Below are positions 53,975 to 64,000 of a stretch of DNA of 64,000 bases, piece by piece. The stretch is from assembly GCA_027475525.1 (NCBI GenBank), contig JAMWFC010000037.1, positions 1,664,711 to 1,728,710 of the forward strand, written 5' to 3'. How positions within the stretch are numbered: position 1 is the stretch's first letter; every line of letters starts with the position of its first letter. A model generated the notes under the pieces. That model was not told where the DNA came from, made no database searches, and saw only the letters and a list, made by a program, of their open reading frames with translations. The translations under genes and the position numbers were made by a program. The stretch is from Macrolepiota albuminosa (lineage: Eukaryota; Basidiomycota; Agaricomycetes; Agaricales; Agaricaceae).

Positions 53975-56900
53975 TTATACGTTACGATATTCAAAGGCAG
54001 GAGCACCAGGCTCCGAGCTATCAATGATGCTCTTTGTAAAGCCTGCTTCACCCTCCTTCTGCCTTGCCTCCTCAACGGAAAGAACCTCTGCATCAACTAG
54101 ACCCAGAGATTTCCTGAGATAAGGGAGGATTTCTCGTAGGACCTGGCTCTCAGAAAATGGCAGAGCGCGCCTGAAGGCTGTTTGGGCACCAAATTGTGCC
54201 ATGCGTTTCTATAGACAAACTTTTGTTTGTATACGTAATGGCAAGTCAATAGAGGATACTGACCTTGAACGCCTGAACGAAAGGCATAACACGCTTGTCC
54301 TTGATAAGACCACGTTCCGCCAATAGTACCTTCACCTTTGCATCATCAACCTTGTCCGTCTGTTCATCATAAGCATCTTTCACTGCTTGCACACAAGTAT
54401 CCTGCCACTCAGGGAATGTCGTCGCGACATAAATTCGCACGCTCTTCGGCAGTTTAGGATCGAACGCCGTCACCGGTCCGCCTGGTCCCTTCTTGCCCTT
54501 GGACTTCTGCAGCATCTTGAGTAGAGAAACCTCTGCATCGCGGATGGTCTTGATCGTGTCGCGCATGTAGACCGCGGCCTCGAGGGCTGTTCTGTCGACA
54601 GGTTTCGTGGGTGTGGGCCAGAGGGCGAGCTGTATGGAGGTAGGGGATTTGAGGATGGTAGAGTGGATGTGTTCGGCGAAGTGGGGCGCGATCGGGGTGA
54701 TGATGAGCGCGGCGGCGTTGATCCAGTATCGCACGAGGTCACGATGCATTCCGACGTCTGAGGTTACTTCACGGTACCAATCACGAGCGCTTTGGAACTC
54801 GTAGAAGCCGAATTTGACGGCATCCTTATAGTTCATCCTGCAAAGGAGAATTAGTGGCAAATTATGTGTTGAAGGGATAATGACCTACGTTTCGTAGTGG
54901 CCCTGTGTGATGTTAATGAGCTCATTCATTTCGTGTTCAAAGACATCGTCATGGTAGTTGCGAGGACCACTGCGAAGGCTCGCTTCGTCCTTAATGACAT
55001 CCTAGAGAACAACCATAAGTTCATGGACATGAAAGAAAAGCTTCGAGCCCAACCGTACCTCGCACCAACCCAAAAGCGTATGCACACGAAGGATATTCGC
55101 ATTCGCAGTCTTCTCCTCAAAGTTCGCATCCTCAAGCCCATCACCAGCATCAGCCAACGACAACCTTGTCGCGTCCGCACCGAATTTGCGAATTCCATCC
55201 CGCAGAGTCAAGAAGTTACCGGTACTCTTCGACATTTTCTTCCCGTTCAGCGTCAAGTGTCCATTCGTGCGCATGCTCAAGGGGAACTTGTCGACAGGGA
55301 AAATTGCAGCATGATTGTACAAGCAGAATGTCAGGTGGTTAGGGACGAGATCTTTGGCGGAAGAACGGATGTCGAAGGGGTAAAAGTAAGAGTATTCGTG
55401 CTTGAGGGCGTCCGCCTTTTCACGGGCAAGAGGTGAGGGTTCAGGGAAGGGACCGTCGCATAAGATGTACTCCCAGATTTCGTCGGTCATTTGGTCGGCA
55501 GTGATCCCTAAAGGACCGGGCTTGGACCCATCGAGACTGTTCTCTGAGAGTTATAAGAGAATAAGAATGTAAAAATTGAGTACGCAAGGAATGTGTTCAT
55601 ACCATGCAGAAGTTGTGCAACGGTGTAGTAACTCATGTAAATAGTTGAGTCGCTCAGAGACTCGACAAGGAAGTGAGGATCCCAAGGGAGCTTGGAACCA
55701 AGACCGTAAGTGCGCGCGCATGCCCACTTGTTGAGCCACGCCAAGGTCTTCTCAAAATGATTACGAGTCTCAACACTATAGGTGTTCATCTTGACCAACA
55801 ATCTTTATAGCCCAATCAATATATGGTCATATCGACGAACGAGAAAAACTCACTTCTCCACTTGATCCCTCCAACCCTCCTCTCCATAGTCCAAATACCA
55901 TTGGTCCATAAGCGCCACAACACATTCATCCGCACTTCGTGAGATGACCAAACCCTCCGGCTCTGCATATGCAAACGCCAGCCCCGCTTCGATCATGCAT
56001 TGACGGACCTTCGGTTTTGCGTCTTGCACGCTCTGGCCCTTGAATTCTCCAACAAGCATCGTACCATTATAGAAGCCCTCCTTGTACGCGATTTCCTTCG
56101 CCTCCGTCAGTTGTTTGGTGTCTTTCTGTGACTGCACCTTGAGGGCCGACAGAAGGGCGGGTGCACACAAGTCTCCGTACGTAGGGGTGGAGATAACAGG
56201 GACCGGGTCAATCGCGGCCCACGAGGGGTCAATTTTGTAGAATGCAGCTTTTTTACGGAGGTCGTAGAGAGTTTGACAATCGTCGGGGGAATCTGAGGGG
56301 ACGGAGGTGACGACACCAGTTCCCTAGGAAGGATTAATTGACAGAGTAATCATAAATGGCGGGCACTGACCTTGGTTGCGAGAACGTTATCCATAGGCAA
56401 TACATAAACCTCAGGGTTAAGAGAGAAAGGAGCGTTAATTCTAGTTCCGACGAGCTTGTCGCCAGTGACTTCCAGGAGTTGGTTTATCTCGCCTCGTGGT
56501 GTTGAGATACCCTGGAACGCCATGTTCCTCGCTGCGCGATGAGTGCAAACAAACACTTCCTTGTCGTTGATAGCAAAGACGCCGTATTTGAGGGAGGTTC
56601 CAACGTAACAATTTGTTTGACCGTACCTGCATATAACGTCAGTATTCCTGAACTAAAACGAGAACCAAGACACGTACATGGTCTCAGGGCGAAGAGTGGC
56701 AGCTACGAGGAACACTTTACGGTCACCCACCTTATTTTCAATAGCTTCTTTGGCCGCAGTACTCCATTCAAGAACTTCCATTTTGATACCAGTGTATTCC
56801 TGAGGTCCGATACCCTCCCCATCAGAACGATCGTGGTCCATACATGGTTGACCATCCTTAGGACTGTAGATAGTATAGCGCTCGCCGAACTTGATCTTGC

Positions 56901-57799
56901 CTAGCTGATGTAGCTTATTGACCTGCCACCGAACGAATGAATCATAATATGGGTTGGCGTCTGTGGTAATAAATGAACGACGCCAATCGATACGAGCACC
57001 GAACGCATTATTGTCTTCCTAACAGACATATGAGTGATGGGCATATGAGCAAGAAGCGACGGCACGTACAATGGCAATAGGTGGGAACACAGTCAACCAA
57101 TGGTAAGGATCCGCGAACTTCTTGATATCGGCACGGGGAATACCAATTGACTCCATGATTTGGAACTGGTAGGTGTGTCCAGTTGATTTTGCAGCAAGTT
57201 TACCCTTCTTGGCCTTGCTTTTGTCAACAATACCATCGATGACGGCAGCGGCAGCTTCAGCCTCCTCCTTCTCGGCCTCTTCAGCCGCAAGTTTTGCCGT
57301 GACCTCCTCAAACCGTTCAAAATCAGAGCCGAACAGTTCGATCTCGCGGATTATCTTGTCTGAGGAAGCCTACCTATCTTGTCAGTTTAATTTAAACGCC
57401 ATATAACGAGCGTACCTTGATGGGCATCCCTGTAACGTGAAAACCGTGAGGGAAGAGGACACGTTTGCCTAACATTCGCTGGTAACCAGCCGCAAATTCA
57501 ATTTTGGATATAGTGAACGCATGACCCAAGTGCAGACTGCCGTTCATATATGGAAAGGGAAAATTGCCGAACCATTTGGGATACTGTGAGCGGATCTGTT
57601 CGGGGGTGAGGCCAGCGAGCTCCTCTGTGGAGGGTGCGTTGACTTCAAAAATGCGCGCTTCACGCCATCGAGTCTGGTATTGCTGCTCAAGAGCCTGAAG
57701 ATGGTCGCGCTTGCCTGTCTATGTAGAGGATTAAATGTGGGATACTAATTGAAATGGGAAGAGAAGACAAACCTGGGCAAGTTCTATTGTCTGTGACAT
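53975..57799 (-). CDS. CDC60: Leucine-tRNA ligase, cytosolic
   Basis: A multi-exon gene from ATG 57799 (MSQTIELAQ) to 53975, coding for about 1,090 aa, the usual size of the eukaryotic cytosolic enzyme. It charges tRNA-Leu with leucine using ATP. Class I motifs are visible: [17 protein letters not shown] (HIGH as HLGH) in the second exon, and [18 protein letters not shown] (KMSKS). The editing domain lies between them ([18 protein letters not shown], then [15 protein letters not shown]). The catalytic core continues with [10 protein letters not shown] and [14 protein letters not shown]. The tRNA-binding part contains [20 protein letters not shown] and [15 protein letters not shown], and the C-terminal domain ends [10 protein letters not shown]. 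The lysine-rich insert after the first signature ([19 protein letters not shown]) is typical of eukaryotic LeuRS. Introns are 50-60 nt. No frame breaks were needed, in contrast to the left 11 kb. Confidence 0.93.
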
Positions 57800-58621
57800 G
57801 CGACGATAGCAAAATTGTAGGGAACGATAAAAAGATAGTGTACAAGCCCTCGACGGACGAAAGCACGAGATAGAATTAAGAGCCCGTATCGTGTAAATCG
57901 CGGATGCCTATATATTATCGATCCAAGTCACGTACAGTCAATTTTTTGTCGATATCTAATCTGATATACAATATTGCTTCCGAACCTAGACAAACTCTTC
58001 CCAGTCAGCTTTCCAAGGACTTCACCAACTGCGCAGCCACCAAATGCACTTCTCTGACCTACTGGTATCCATTTCTCTGCAGTCAGATTGATAGACTTGT
58101 ACCGATGATTGTGCTCGTAAAACTTTCCTGATCGCCTCGTTTTGCTTAGCATGGAGTTTACTGTTGTAGGTTCATCGTGCCCTGTTGCACAAACATCGAC
58201 ACTCTCTATTGTAGGACTGCGCGATTGCCGCCCTTTAGGTTCACTAGCTTCATTTTTGACGCATCTCAGAGCTTGATGGTTCACCTGACACAGCTATTGG
58301 CGCGACGCAATCATGGCATAGCCCTTTCCAACTCAACAGCTCATAAGACTTGTAACAGGATACATATCAGGTTCATAGTATTCTTCCAACAGGTAAATGT
58401 ACTGGAAAATCTAGAACATTCTGCAGCGAATGCCATAGATTCTTTCCAGCTCCTCCAACTGTGGTTCCTTGTCTACATTGATATGTGAAGATTTGTGGCT
58501 AAAACATGTCGAAGAGTGACTAGACCAAGTTGAAAATACCCTTCTTAAAGTCGGTTTTACCATACATACTAAAAAATGCTTCTGGATCGTCGATCAAGAT
58601 GTGAGAATCTTCTGGTGGCAA
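57800..58621. other. Stretch with a possible small minus-strand gene
   Basis: A 118-codon minus frame (57928-58284) contains TRRSGKFYEHNHRYKSINLT and EKWIPVGQRSAFGGCAVGEV, which read like protein, but I know no family and cannot place a start or introns with confidence. It sits head-to-head with the LeuRS start. Confidence 0.3.
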
Positions 58622-60472
58622 TCATGACAAAAACATTGCGGGAAGGACAATCTGGCTAATTTTAACATTGACACAACGGTCGAGAGCAGAGAGTAGAGCC
58701 AAAAGTTGCCTCGGTAGCTCGGCAGGACAGTTGGAGTCAGAGCGAAATGTTTCAAGCTTAGAATCCAAACGAACGATGAAGTCCATAGTTTGATCAAGAA
58801 AATCGCCCTAGTCTTCATCGGCTTCATGCTCTACATGAATTGAGAATAAATGAAGAAAGGGGGTTGATAGCAGTAGTAACGTAATGGATAGGGTATTGTA
58901 AGCCTCATTTCACGTAGATGGCGCATGACCACATATCCTAAACCGCCTTTGTCAGATATAAACTCGGCACAGATGTTCCAGTATAATTCACTGAAGCAGC
59001 TGATGAACGGACACAGAGCAGTTGCGATCACGACTTGATTTTTGGGATAAAAAAGTCGAAGACCAATGCGACTGACATCGGACAAAATCTGCGTCGTACA
59101 TTCAAGTAATCTGGGAGGTATCCTGTAATATTTGTGAGCATATCCAAGGTCCATGAAGTAATATCACATAGAAACATCAATGGTCCCCCAGAGGTCGGGC
59201 ATGAAGCGAGAGATGATTCTCCAGCGACTACAGTCATGTACCAATAGACAGGGAACTTTGGATAACTCTGGGTGTACATTAATCGAGTATCTCCAAACCT
59301 TGGAAGAGATGTTGGGTCATGATTTACAGAATCTCTTGAGAAAGGTGCTTATAGGATGCCACAGAAATGGAAAGCGTGGCAATATGTTGGTAAGCGAGAG
59401 CTTTTATTGAAGGCGTTCTTCTTATGCGCACTCCGAATGGGAATCCTGTATACGTAGGATCCTTGTCAGACAAGAGATACATGATCGTTTGGGATGCCAG
59501 CGACATTTTCTAGCTTCTGTATTAACATGTCGTCCGGTTCCAGAAGTTCCAGGGCAATCTCTACCAGATAAAGACCAATTTTTAGTATGACACCGTAACA
59601 AAAGAAAGAACAAGGCACGACAACCTGGAAAAATGAAGGGATTGGGTCCGAACACTAGAAGTGACATTCACGAGATATTGATATATCAAACGTCCACAAA
59701 GCTCGTAGCTTTCCCAGAGACAGTGTCCTTCATCTTCTCCGCCCTGACTAGGCAAACAACCAGGGCGCAACGGTGCTGATATAATAGAAGCCACGGGGCC
59801 AGTGTTTGACTGCCATGGATCCCGCCCTAGACGCGTAACAAGGATGAGTTCAGGAACAGGCCTGATGCTGGCATGGGATGAATCTGGAGATCTATCAAGT
59901 CCTGAATACGATTGTAGCTCAAACTTTGCCTTCCGCATCAGTCCCAATAATACTTCAAGCTTCAAGCTCTGCCAGAAATATGTGCTTACACGAGAAAGCA
60001 TGGTTGACCATCAGTCGCTTCGCCTTCGTCAGTCTCTTAGTACAAAGCCACAAGTGTGTATCAACGCGCGTCGACTAGAGGTGCAAGACGTCAGATATCT
60101 TGGGGTCCGGATACACTGCCAAGTCAGCTCAGGCAGGAATGTATTATCAGGACTCCTGTACGGAAATACGAAGCATATACAAGCGCCAGTAGTCATGCGT
60201 CCAATAGCTTCGACAATGGACTCTTCATCAAAAGCGGCAAATGCTTCAAGCCACGAAGTGCCAATACACGACAAGTTCAAGTGAGAAACATTGAACTTCG
60301 TAGGTGTGTTTGCACAGTAGAGGATGGTCATGCGGTATGGAGTTCTGGCAGCAACTTGTAGGAAGTGAATAAAGATACTGGGATGGACCAAATTTAAAGG
60401 AATGACGTACCACCATCTCGGGTATATCTTGCCTTCTGGTGGCTGTGTAATTCCAGGCTCAAACACCATCAA
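58622..60472 (-). pseudogene. Possible F-box-like gene, poorly resolved
   Basis: Several minus-strand pieces look coding. CSRWRIISRFMPDLWGTIDVS (20 of these residues resemble the CRxWRxxxxxxPxLW block after an F-box), SWTLDMLTNITGYLPDYLNV, LILVTRLGRDPWQSNTG, and a last piece FDQTMDFIVRLDSKLETF running to a stop at 58622. They lie in different frames with stops between, and I could not join them by plausible introns. It may be a real spliced F-box/leucine-rich gene that I failed to resolve, or a decayed one. Basidiomycetes carry many such genes. Confidence 0.3.
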
Positions 60473-60948
60473 GCCTGATTTGCGGACAGTGAATTTTTGG
60501 ACAGGAGTCTCGTCATCGTTTGGATTGGAGAGAAATTAGAAAATATTTGCACCGCAATGAGTTGGAAGACTGATTGTAATCCAGAAAAAAAAATAGTTTG
60601 CGCTGAATCACCGGCATAAATAATTCATCCTAGGTTCTAGAAGAGATCTGTCTTAGCCATAGCTTTCACCAAGGACGTTTGTCCCTTCTGAAAGACCACT
60701 CGCTGTAGCATCTAATGAGACACTATCTGCCAACAGTGGCGTCTTCTCCAAGGCACCACCTACTAGCATCTGCCAATAGTCTGAGCGGATCACACGACGA
60801 GTAAGTCGCAAAGATGAGAATAGCATAGCCATCGACAGAAACTGCACTCCGGGCAGTGACCCAAAAAACTTGAAGTTGATAAGATATTGAGCTTGATAAG
60901 ATCGCATCAAGAGGCCGTAAGTTGTCGTGGCATATTTACAATTGACTT
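60473..60948. other. Intergenic stretch upstream of SFT2
   Basis: A minus-strand frame of 85 codons (60653-60910) is open but unrecognised. The region should include the SFT2 promoter. Confidence 0.4.
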
Positions 60949-61866
60949 ATGGCCGCCTCGTCATCTGAACAGAACTTCAGAAGTAATCTCTCGCAATTCC
61001 GCTGGGCGCGAGGCAATGCCAATGACTCTCAACCGGCGGCTCCTGCACAAGGTGGAAACCCATTTTCACGTTTTTACAACACAGTCGCTGGCGACTATAT
61101 ACCCCTGCGTTCTAGTGAACGGTCAAATGAGGATGAGGCTTGGTTTGCGCTTTCGAGTTGGGAACGGTGAGTGTTGTTACAATTCATACACTCGGATCTT
61201 GGCAAGACTCATTTGAACGGGGGTGAAGGTTGTTGGGATTCGGGGGATGTTTGGTGGGCGCTGCGGTGTGCTTCTTCGTTTCTTTCATGACATTGCCTTT
61301 GCTTGCTCTACGGTGTGTCCACTTGTTGGTATCAGACGTGTATCATGTGTTGACTATGACTGGTGACAGACCGTCGAAGTTTGCGTTGTCATTTAGGTAT
61401 ATTGCTCTGTCTCTGTCGCCTTGACCAACAATCTCATAATTGGCCATAGTCTGGGCAGTCTTCTCGTCATGTTCGGGTACGCAGCTGGTATCCTCTCTAC
61501 TTTAAGCACTTTTTTCGATGGCCTACAGATTCTCGGTCCTAATAGGTCCAATAAACCACCTCAAACACCTTCTATCCGCCGAACGCCTCCCATTCTCTGC
61601 CATCTACTTCAGTAGCCTCGGCCTCACTCTCTACTTCTCACTAGGGGTGCGCATTTTCAACACAATCAGATGTGCTGCCATATTCTGACGCCTTTGACTT
61701 CACCTCACCTCAGGCTCACTCATATCTTGGCTCACTCATCTGTGGTGCCGTCCAAGTCGTCGCCCTCGTCGCTTATGTCCTCGCTTATTTTCCTGGAGGC
61801 ACATCAACGCTACGGCTAGGAGGACAACTGGCCCTGCGCGGCGCTGGAAGTCTCTTGCCTCGATAA
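60949..61866 (+). CDS. SF​T2: Vesicle transport protein SFT2
   Basis: Six exons: 60949-61166, 61229-61312, 61370-61396, 61450-61476, 61529-61646 and 61714-61866, all in frame, giving 208 aa, matching fungal Sft2 (about 210). It is a four-helix Golgi membrane protein that assists fusion of endosome-derived vesicles with the Golgi together with Got1 and Sed5. The cytosolic N-terminus (NPFSRFYNTVAGDYIPL) is followed by helices GFGGCLVGAAVCFFVSFM, KFALSFSLGSLLVMFGFSVL, FSAIYFSSLGLTLYFSLG and SLICGAVQVVALVAYVLAYF. The final YFPGGTSTLR is the family end signature. Exons 3 and 4 are each just 27 nt, and both are needed to keep the second helix. Confidence 0.88.
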
Positions 61867-62154
61867 TCTTCTATAATGTATATTTTACAACAACATTTTT
61901 TTCATTGGGAATCTAGATAATACAAGGTCAATTGTGAGATATGGATTGCGCAGCGGTGGATGTCATGTCTTATGTAAGTATAGTTTGACGGAAAGACTCT
62001 GTCGCGCATGTATATTTGTATCACGTATAGACATGACATCCTATGGCCTGCGAGGAACATTGTCAAGGTGAAGGTAGCATAATGGGTTTGTAACACGAAT
62101 CCAAGCAGGAGAAATCAAGAATAGTATTGGACCAGGCTCTTTGAAGGCTGGCCC
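61867..62154. other. Spacer between convergent genes
   Basis: 3' flanks of SFT2 and the first GTPase gene; nothing else seen. Confidence 0.4.
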
Positions 62155-63099
62155 TCAGGGGAACTCCGATTCAGACTCATTGATCTCGTCGCCAACTGTC
62201 TGAGGCGTCCAGCTGAGGTTGCCAAGTTTGCCAAAATTTAAAGTGATGCCTTTAAATTTGGAACGGCTTGGGCCACTCATCTCCCTCTGATGTCCAGCAG
62301 CGCGATTTTGTGGCTCAGCGGTCTGTTTCCGCGTTGTTGTCGTAAACATACGTGATCGAGAAAACCACGTCTTTGTCATTTCCATCCACCTTCTGTTGTC
62401 TTCCACCCAAGGTGACGCCAGAAGATTGTCCATCACTACGCGCCTCACTGCTTCTTCAGACTCCTGGTACTCTTCCTCTAACAAGTGCACTCCCCCTTTG
62501 AGCTTCCCACGACTCGAAGTAATGCACGCATGATCTTTAAAGTACAAGCCATGGGCATCAAGTATCCCCTTGTTGTCACTCCACCAATTTTCCATAGGTG
62601 ACTCGTCCTCGCAACCGGTGATGACGAGAACAACGGGCACCTTTCCTCGGCAGATACCAGTCACGAAGATGTCATAGTTAGGCTTAATGACTTTCCCAAG
62701 GCGACATCCGCGGACAACGTATACGAGAAGGTTTAGCCCACTCTTAAGGTTTTCCACGAGCCGATGTAGGTTTTCCATCGCTGTCTCAGGAGGAATCGTC
62801 CCATTCTCGTCTTCATTCAACCCCGCAGTGTCCCACACCATGATTTCCTTTGCGTCCTTTGTTTCGCCGATGGAGGGGATGCAAATGGTATATCCTGTGT
62901 TCTCAAATGTACAGCCCACAGCGTCCCCAGAAGTCCCAGCGATTTCCATCCCAGAAAGCATGTTGATCACAGAACTTTTGCCAACGCCTGTCTCGCCAAA
63001 AAACAAAATGTTTGGTACGGTGCGTGATTCATTCCGATTGCAAAATGGTTGTTCAGAGCTTTCCTTCTTGATCTCGGAAGCCGTGGTTTGGTAATGCAT
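62155..63099 (-). CDS. AIG1/IRG-like P-loop GTPase
   Basis: 314 aa from ATG 63099, which directly follows a splice acceptor (ACATTACAG), so an intron in the 5' leader is likely; the frame is open to 63159. The G domain fills the first 200 residues: G1 FFGETGVGKSSVIN, a switch-like CTFENTGYTI, G3 MVWDTAGLNEDE, a possible G4 VLVITGCEDES (an atypical form without the NKxD/TKxD lysine), and ITSSRGKL as G5. The C-terminal part is basic and Ser/Thr-rich (SRSRMFTTTTRKQ) and probably flexible. Basidiomycetes have large families of such small GTPases of unknown role, related to plant/animal AIG1 and GIMAP proteins. A second member starts 717 bp away on the other strand. Confidence 0.82.
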   Translation of the reverse strand: MHYQTTASEIKKESSEQPFCNRNESRTVPNILFFGETGVGKSSVINMLSGMEIAGTSGDAVGCTFENTGYTICIPSIGETKDAKEIMVWDTAGLNEDENGTIPPETAMENLHRLVENLKSGLNLLVYVVRGCRLGKVIKPNYDIFVTGICRGKVPVVLVITGCEDESPMENWWSDNKGILDAHGLYFKDHACITSSRGKLKGGVHLLEEEYQESEEAVRRVVMDNLLASPWVEDNRRWMEMTKTWFSRSRMFTTTTRKQTAEPQNRAAGHQREMSGPSRSKFKGITLNFGKLGNLSWTPQTVGDEINESESEFP

Positions 63100-63815
63100 C
63101 TGTAATGTTACATTTCTTTGGGTGAGCTGTGGACTCACTGGCGGGCAACCCATACTCACATTGTATCGTACAAGTGGAAAGGATGTTCGCGATTAACAAT
63201 GAGCTTTCAACTTGTATAATAGGCATTTATGAGACTACGCGACAGCCCTCGTGTCAGTCCTCGTGGTGTCGGGTCCCGAGTCAGGTCTACATATCACATC
63301 GACAAAAATTTTGACTTGACGTGTTTAGTAGTAGGGCGACCTTCTGACAAGACACTTTCAACGTTTCAGCTCTTGTCTAATGTCACAGAGATCTATCGGT
63401 AGCTTTTGTGCTGCGCTGCGGACCATCTGACTTGGAGTTACAATACAATTGGTAGATCTGACATGCACCTATGATCAATTCTCCGTTCTCGCAATGAGGA
63501 TGTAATGCTTTTTTAGATTTCATAATTCGGTGGCTTTGGCCGGTCTGCTTCTGCTCCACATGTTTTCGGTGCTTAATCAAGTTCTGACGATTTGGGGTCA
63601 ATACTTAAAGCTTAATCGCCTGAAGTCCCTTCTAATATCATCCGACGAGCATACCAGACCCGTTCTTGCTACCGCACAATATCCTGTTACACTACCCTCC
63701 CCACCGATTCAAACCTACCAGTTCGTAGTACCAAATCTCTATATCGTACTCTTGTAAGCCGATTAATTGATTGAGGGTCGAATCAAACCTGACGAATAAC
63801 ATTGTAGCATTTGTC
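63100..63815. other. Shared upstream region of two divergent GTPase genes
   Basis: About 715 bp with no gene-like frame; the likely bidirectional promoter region of the two genes. Confidence 0.5.
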
Positions 63816-64000
63816 ATGGACGACGCTCTACCTACTCCAAATGTCGTGCTCTTTGGTGAAACTGGCGCTGGAAAAAGTTCCATTATTAACATGATCGGGG
63901 AATGCGACGAAGCATCAGTCGGCAGCGGCGCCAAAGGTGTCACACTCGATAGCACATGTTATCGGGTCAACTGCGACGGGCGTCAATTAAACGTTTACGA
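63816..64000 (+). CDS. AIG1/IRG-like P-loop GTPase, N-terminus only
   Basis: Starts at ATG 63816 (MDDALPTPNVVLFGETGAGK) and is cut by the window end after 61 codons. The Walker A loop GETGAGKSSIINMI is the same type as in the divergent neighbour (GETGVGKSSVINML), and the spacing to TLDSTCYRV matches its CTFENTGYTI. The two genes are therefore paralogues placed head-to-head. Confidence 0.75.
   Translation, partial: MDDALPTPNVVLFGETGAGKSSIINMIGECDEASVGSGAKGVTLDSTCYRVNCDGRQLNVY

Overview
This window looks like nuclear DNA of a basidiomycete fungus (Agaricomycotina type). Genes are dense and carry many short introns of about 50-75 nt with GT..AG ends. Several exons are only 13-27 nt long. The families fit: an RTA1-like exporter, a DHFYTT-repeat secreted protein, purine nucleoside permeases, a 7-TM protein of the basidiomycete type, AIG1-like GTPases, a Tad-type LINE pair and an Ngaro-type DIRS retrotransposon. 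I cannot name the species.

Layout. 0.9-3.3 kb: a SET-domain methyltransferase and a proline-rich protein, both minus strand. 6.4-11.3 kb: a small PPxY/membrane protein, the 18S rRNA dimethylase DIM1 (seven exons resolved) and an eIF2D/Tma64-like gene broken by several frameshifts. The first 11.6 kb also hold nine exact tandem duplications, all with a period of exactly 77 bp. This looks like an assembly artefact rather than biology, and one of them demonstrably breaks a reading frame. 12.3-18 kb: the DHFYTT protein, an imperfect direct repeat, methylthioadenosine phosphorylase (six exons) and a 7-TM protein (eight exons). 18.3-21 kb: a 2,640-bp pogo/Tigger transposon with 25-bp inverted repeats and a TA target duplication, its transposase broken by a 17-bp duplication. 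21.7-24.8 kb: two convergent purine nucleoside permease genes forming an inverted repeat. 25.7-27.9 kb: a kelch-repeat protein and a decayed cupredoxin gene.

28.3-48.4 kb is a block of retroelements: a full-length Ngaro element (A1 - ORFs - B1 A2 B2), then two different Tad-type LINEs head-to-tail. The same 17-bp target sequence lies before, between and after the two LINEs. The first LINE has an intact 1,725-codon ORF2. The second is longer but carries two in-frame stops and a frameshift. Both end in a hairpin whose stem sequence differs but whose pairing is kept.

50.2-64 kb returns to host genes: an intron-containing tRNA-Arg(CCG), a zinc-finger family gene with one in-frame TAG, an RTA1-like protein (seven exons), cytosolic leucyl-tRNA synthetase, a probable F-box-like remnant, the vesicle-transport protein SFT2, and two divergently placed AIG1-like GTPases, the last cut by the window end.

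I found no CRISPR array, operon or clear novel defence or biosynthetic system. The strongest unusual signals are the 77-bp duplication pattern, the shared LINE target site, and the covarying LINE 3' hairpin.
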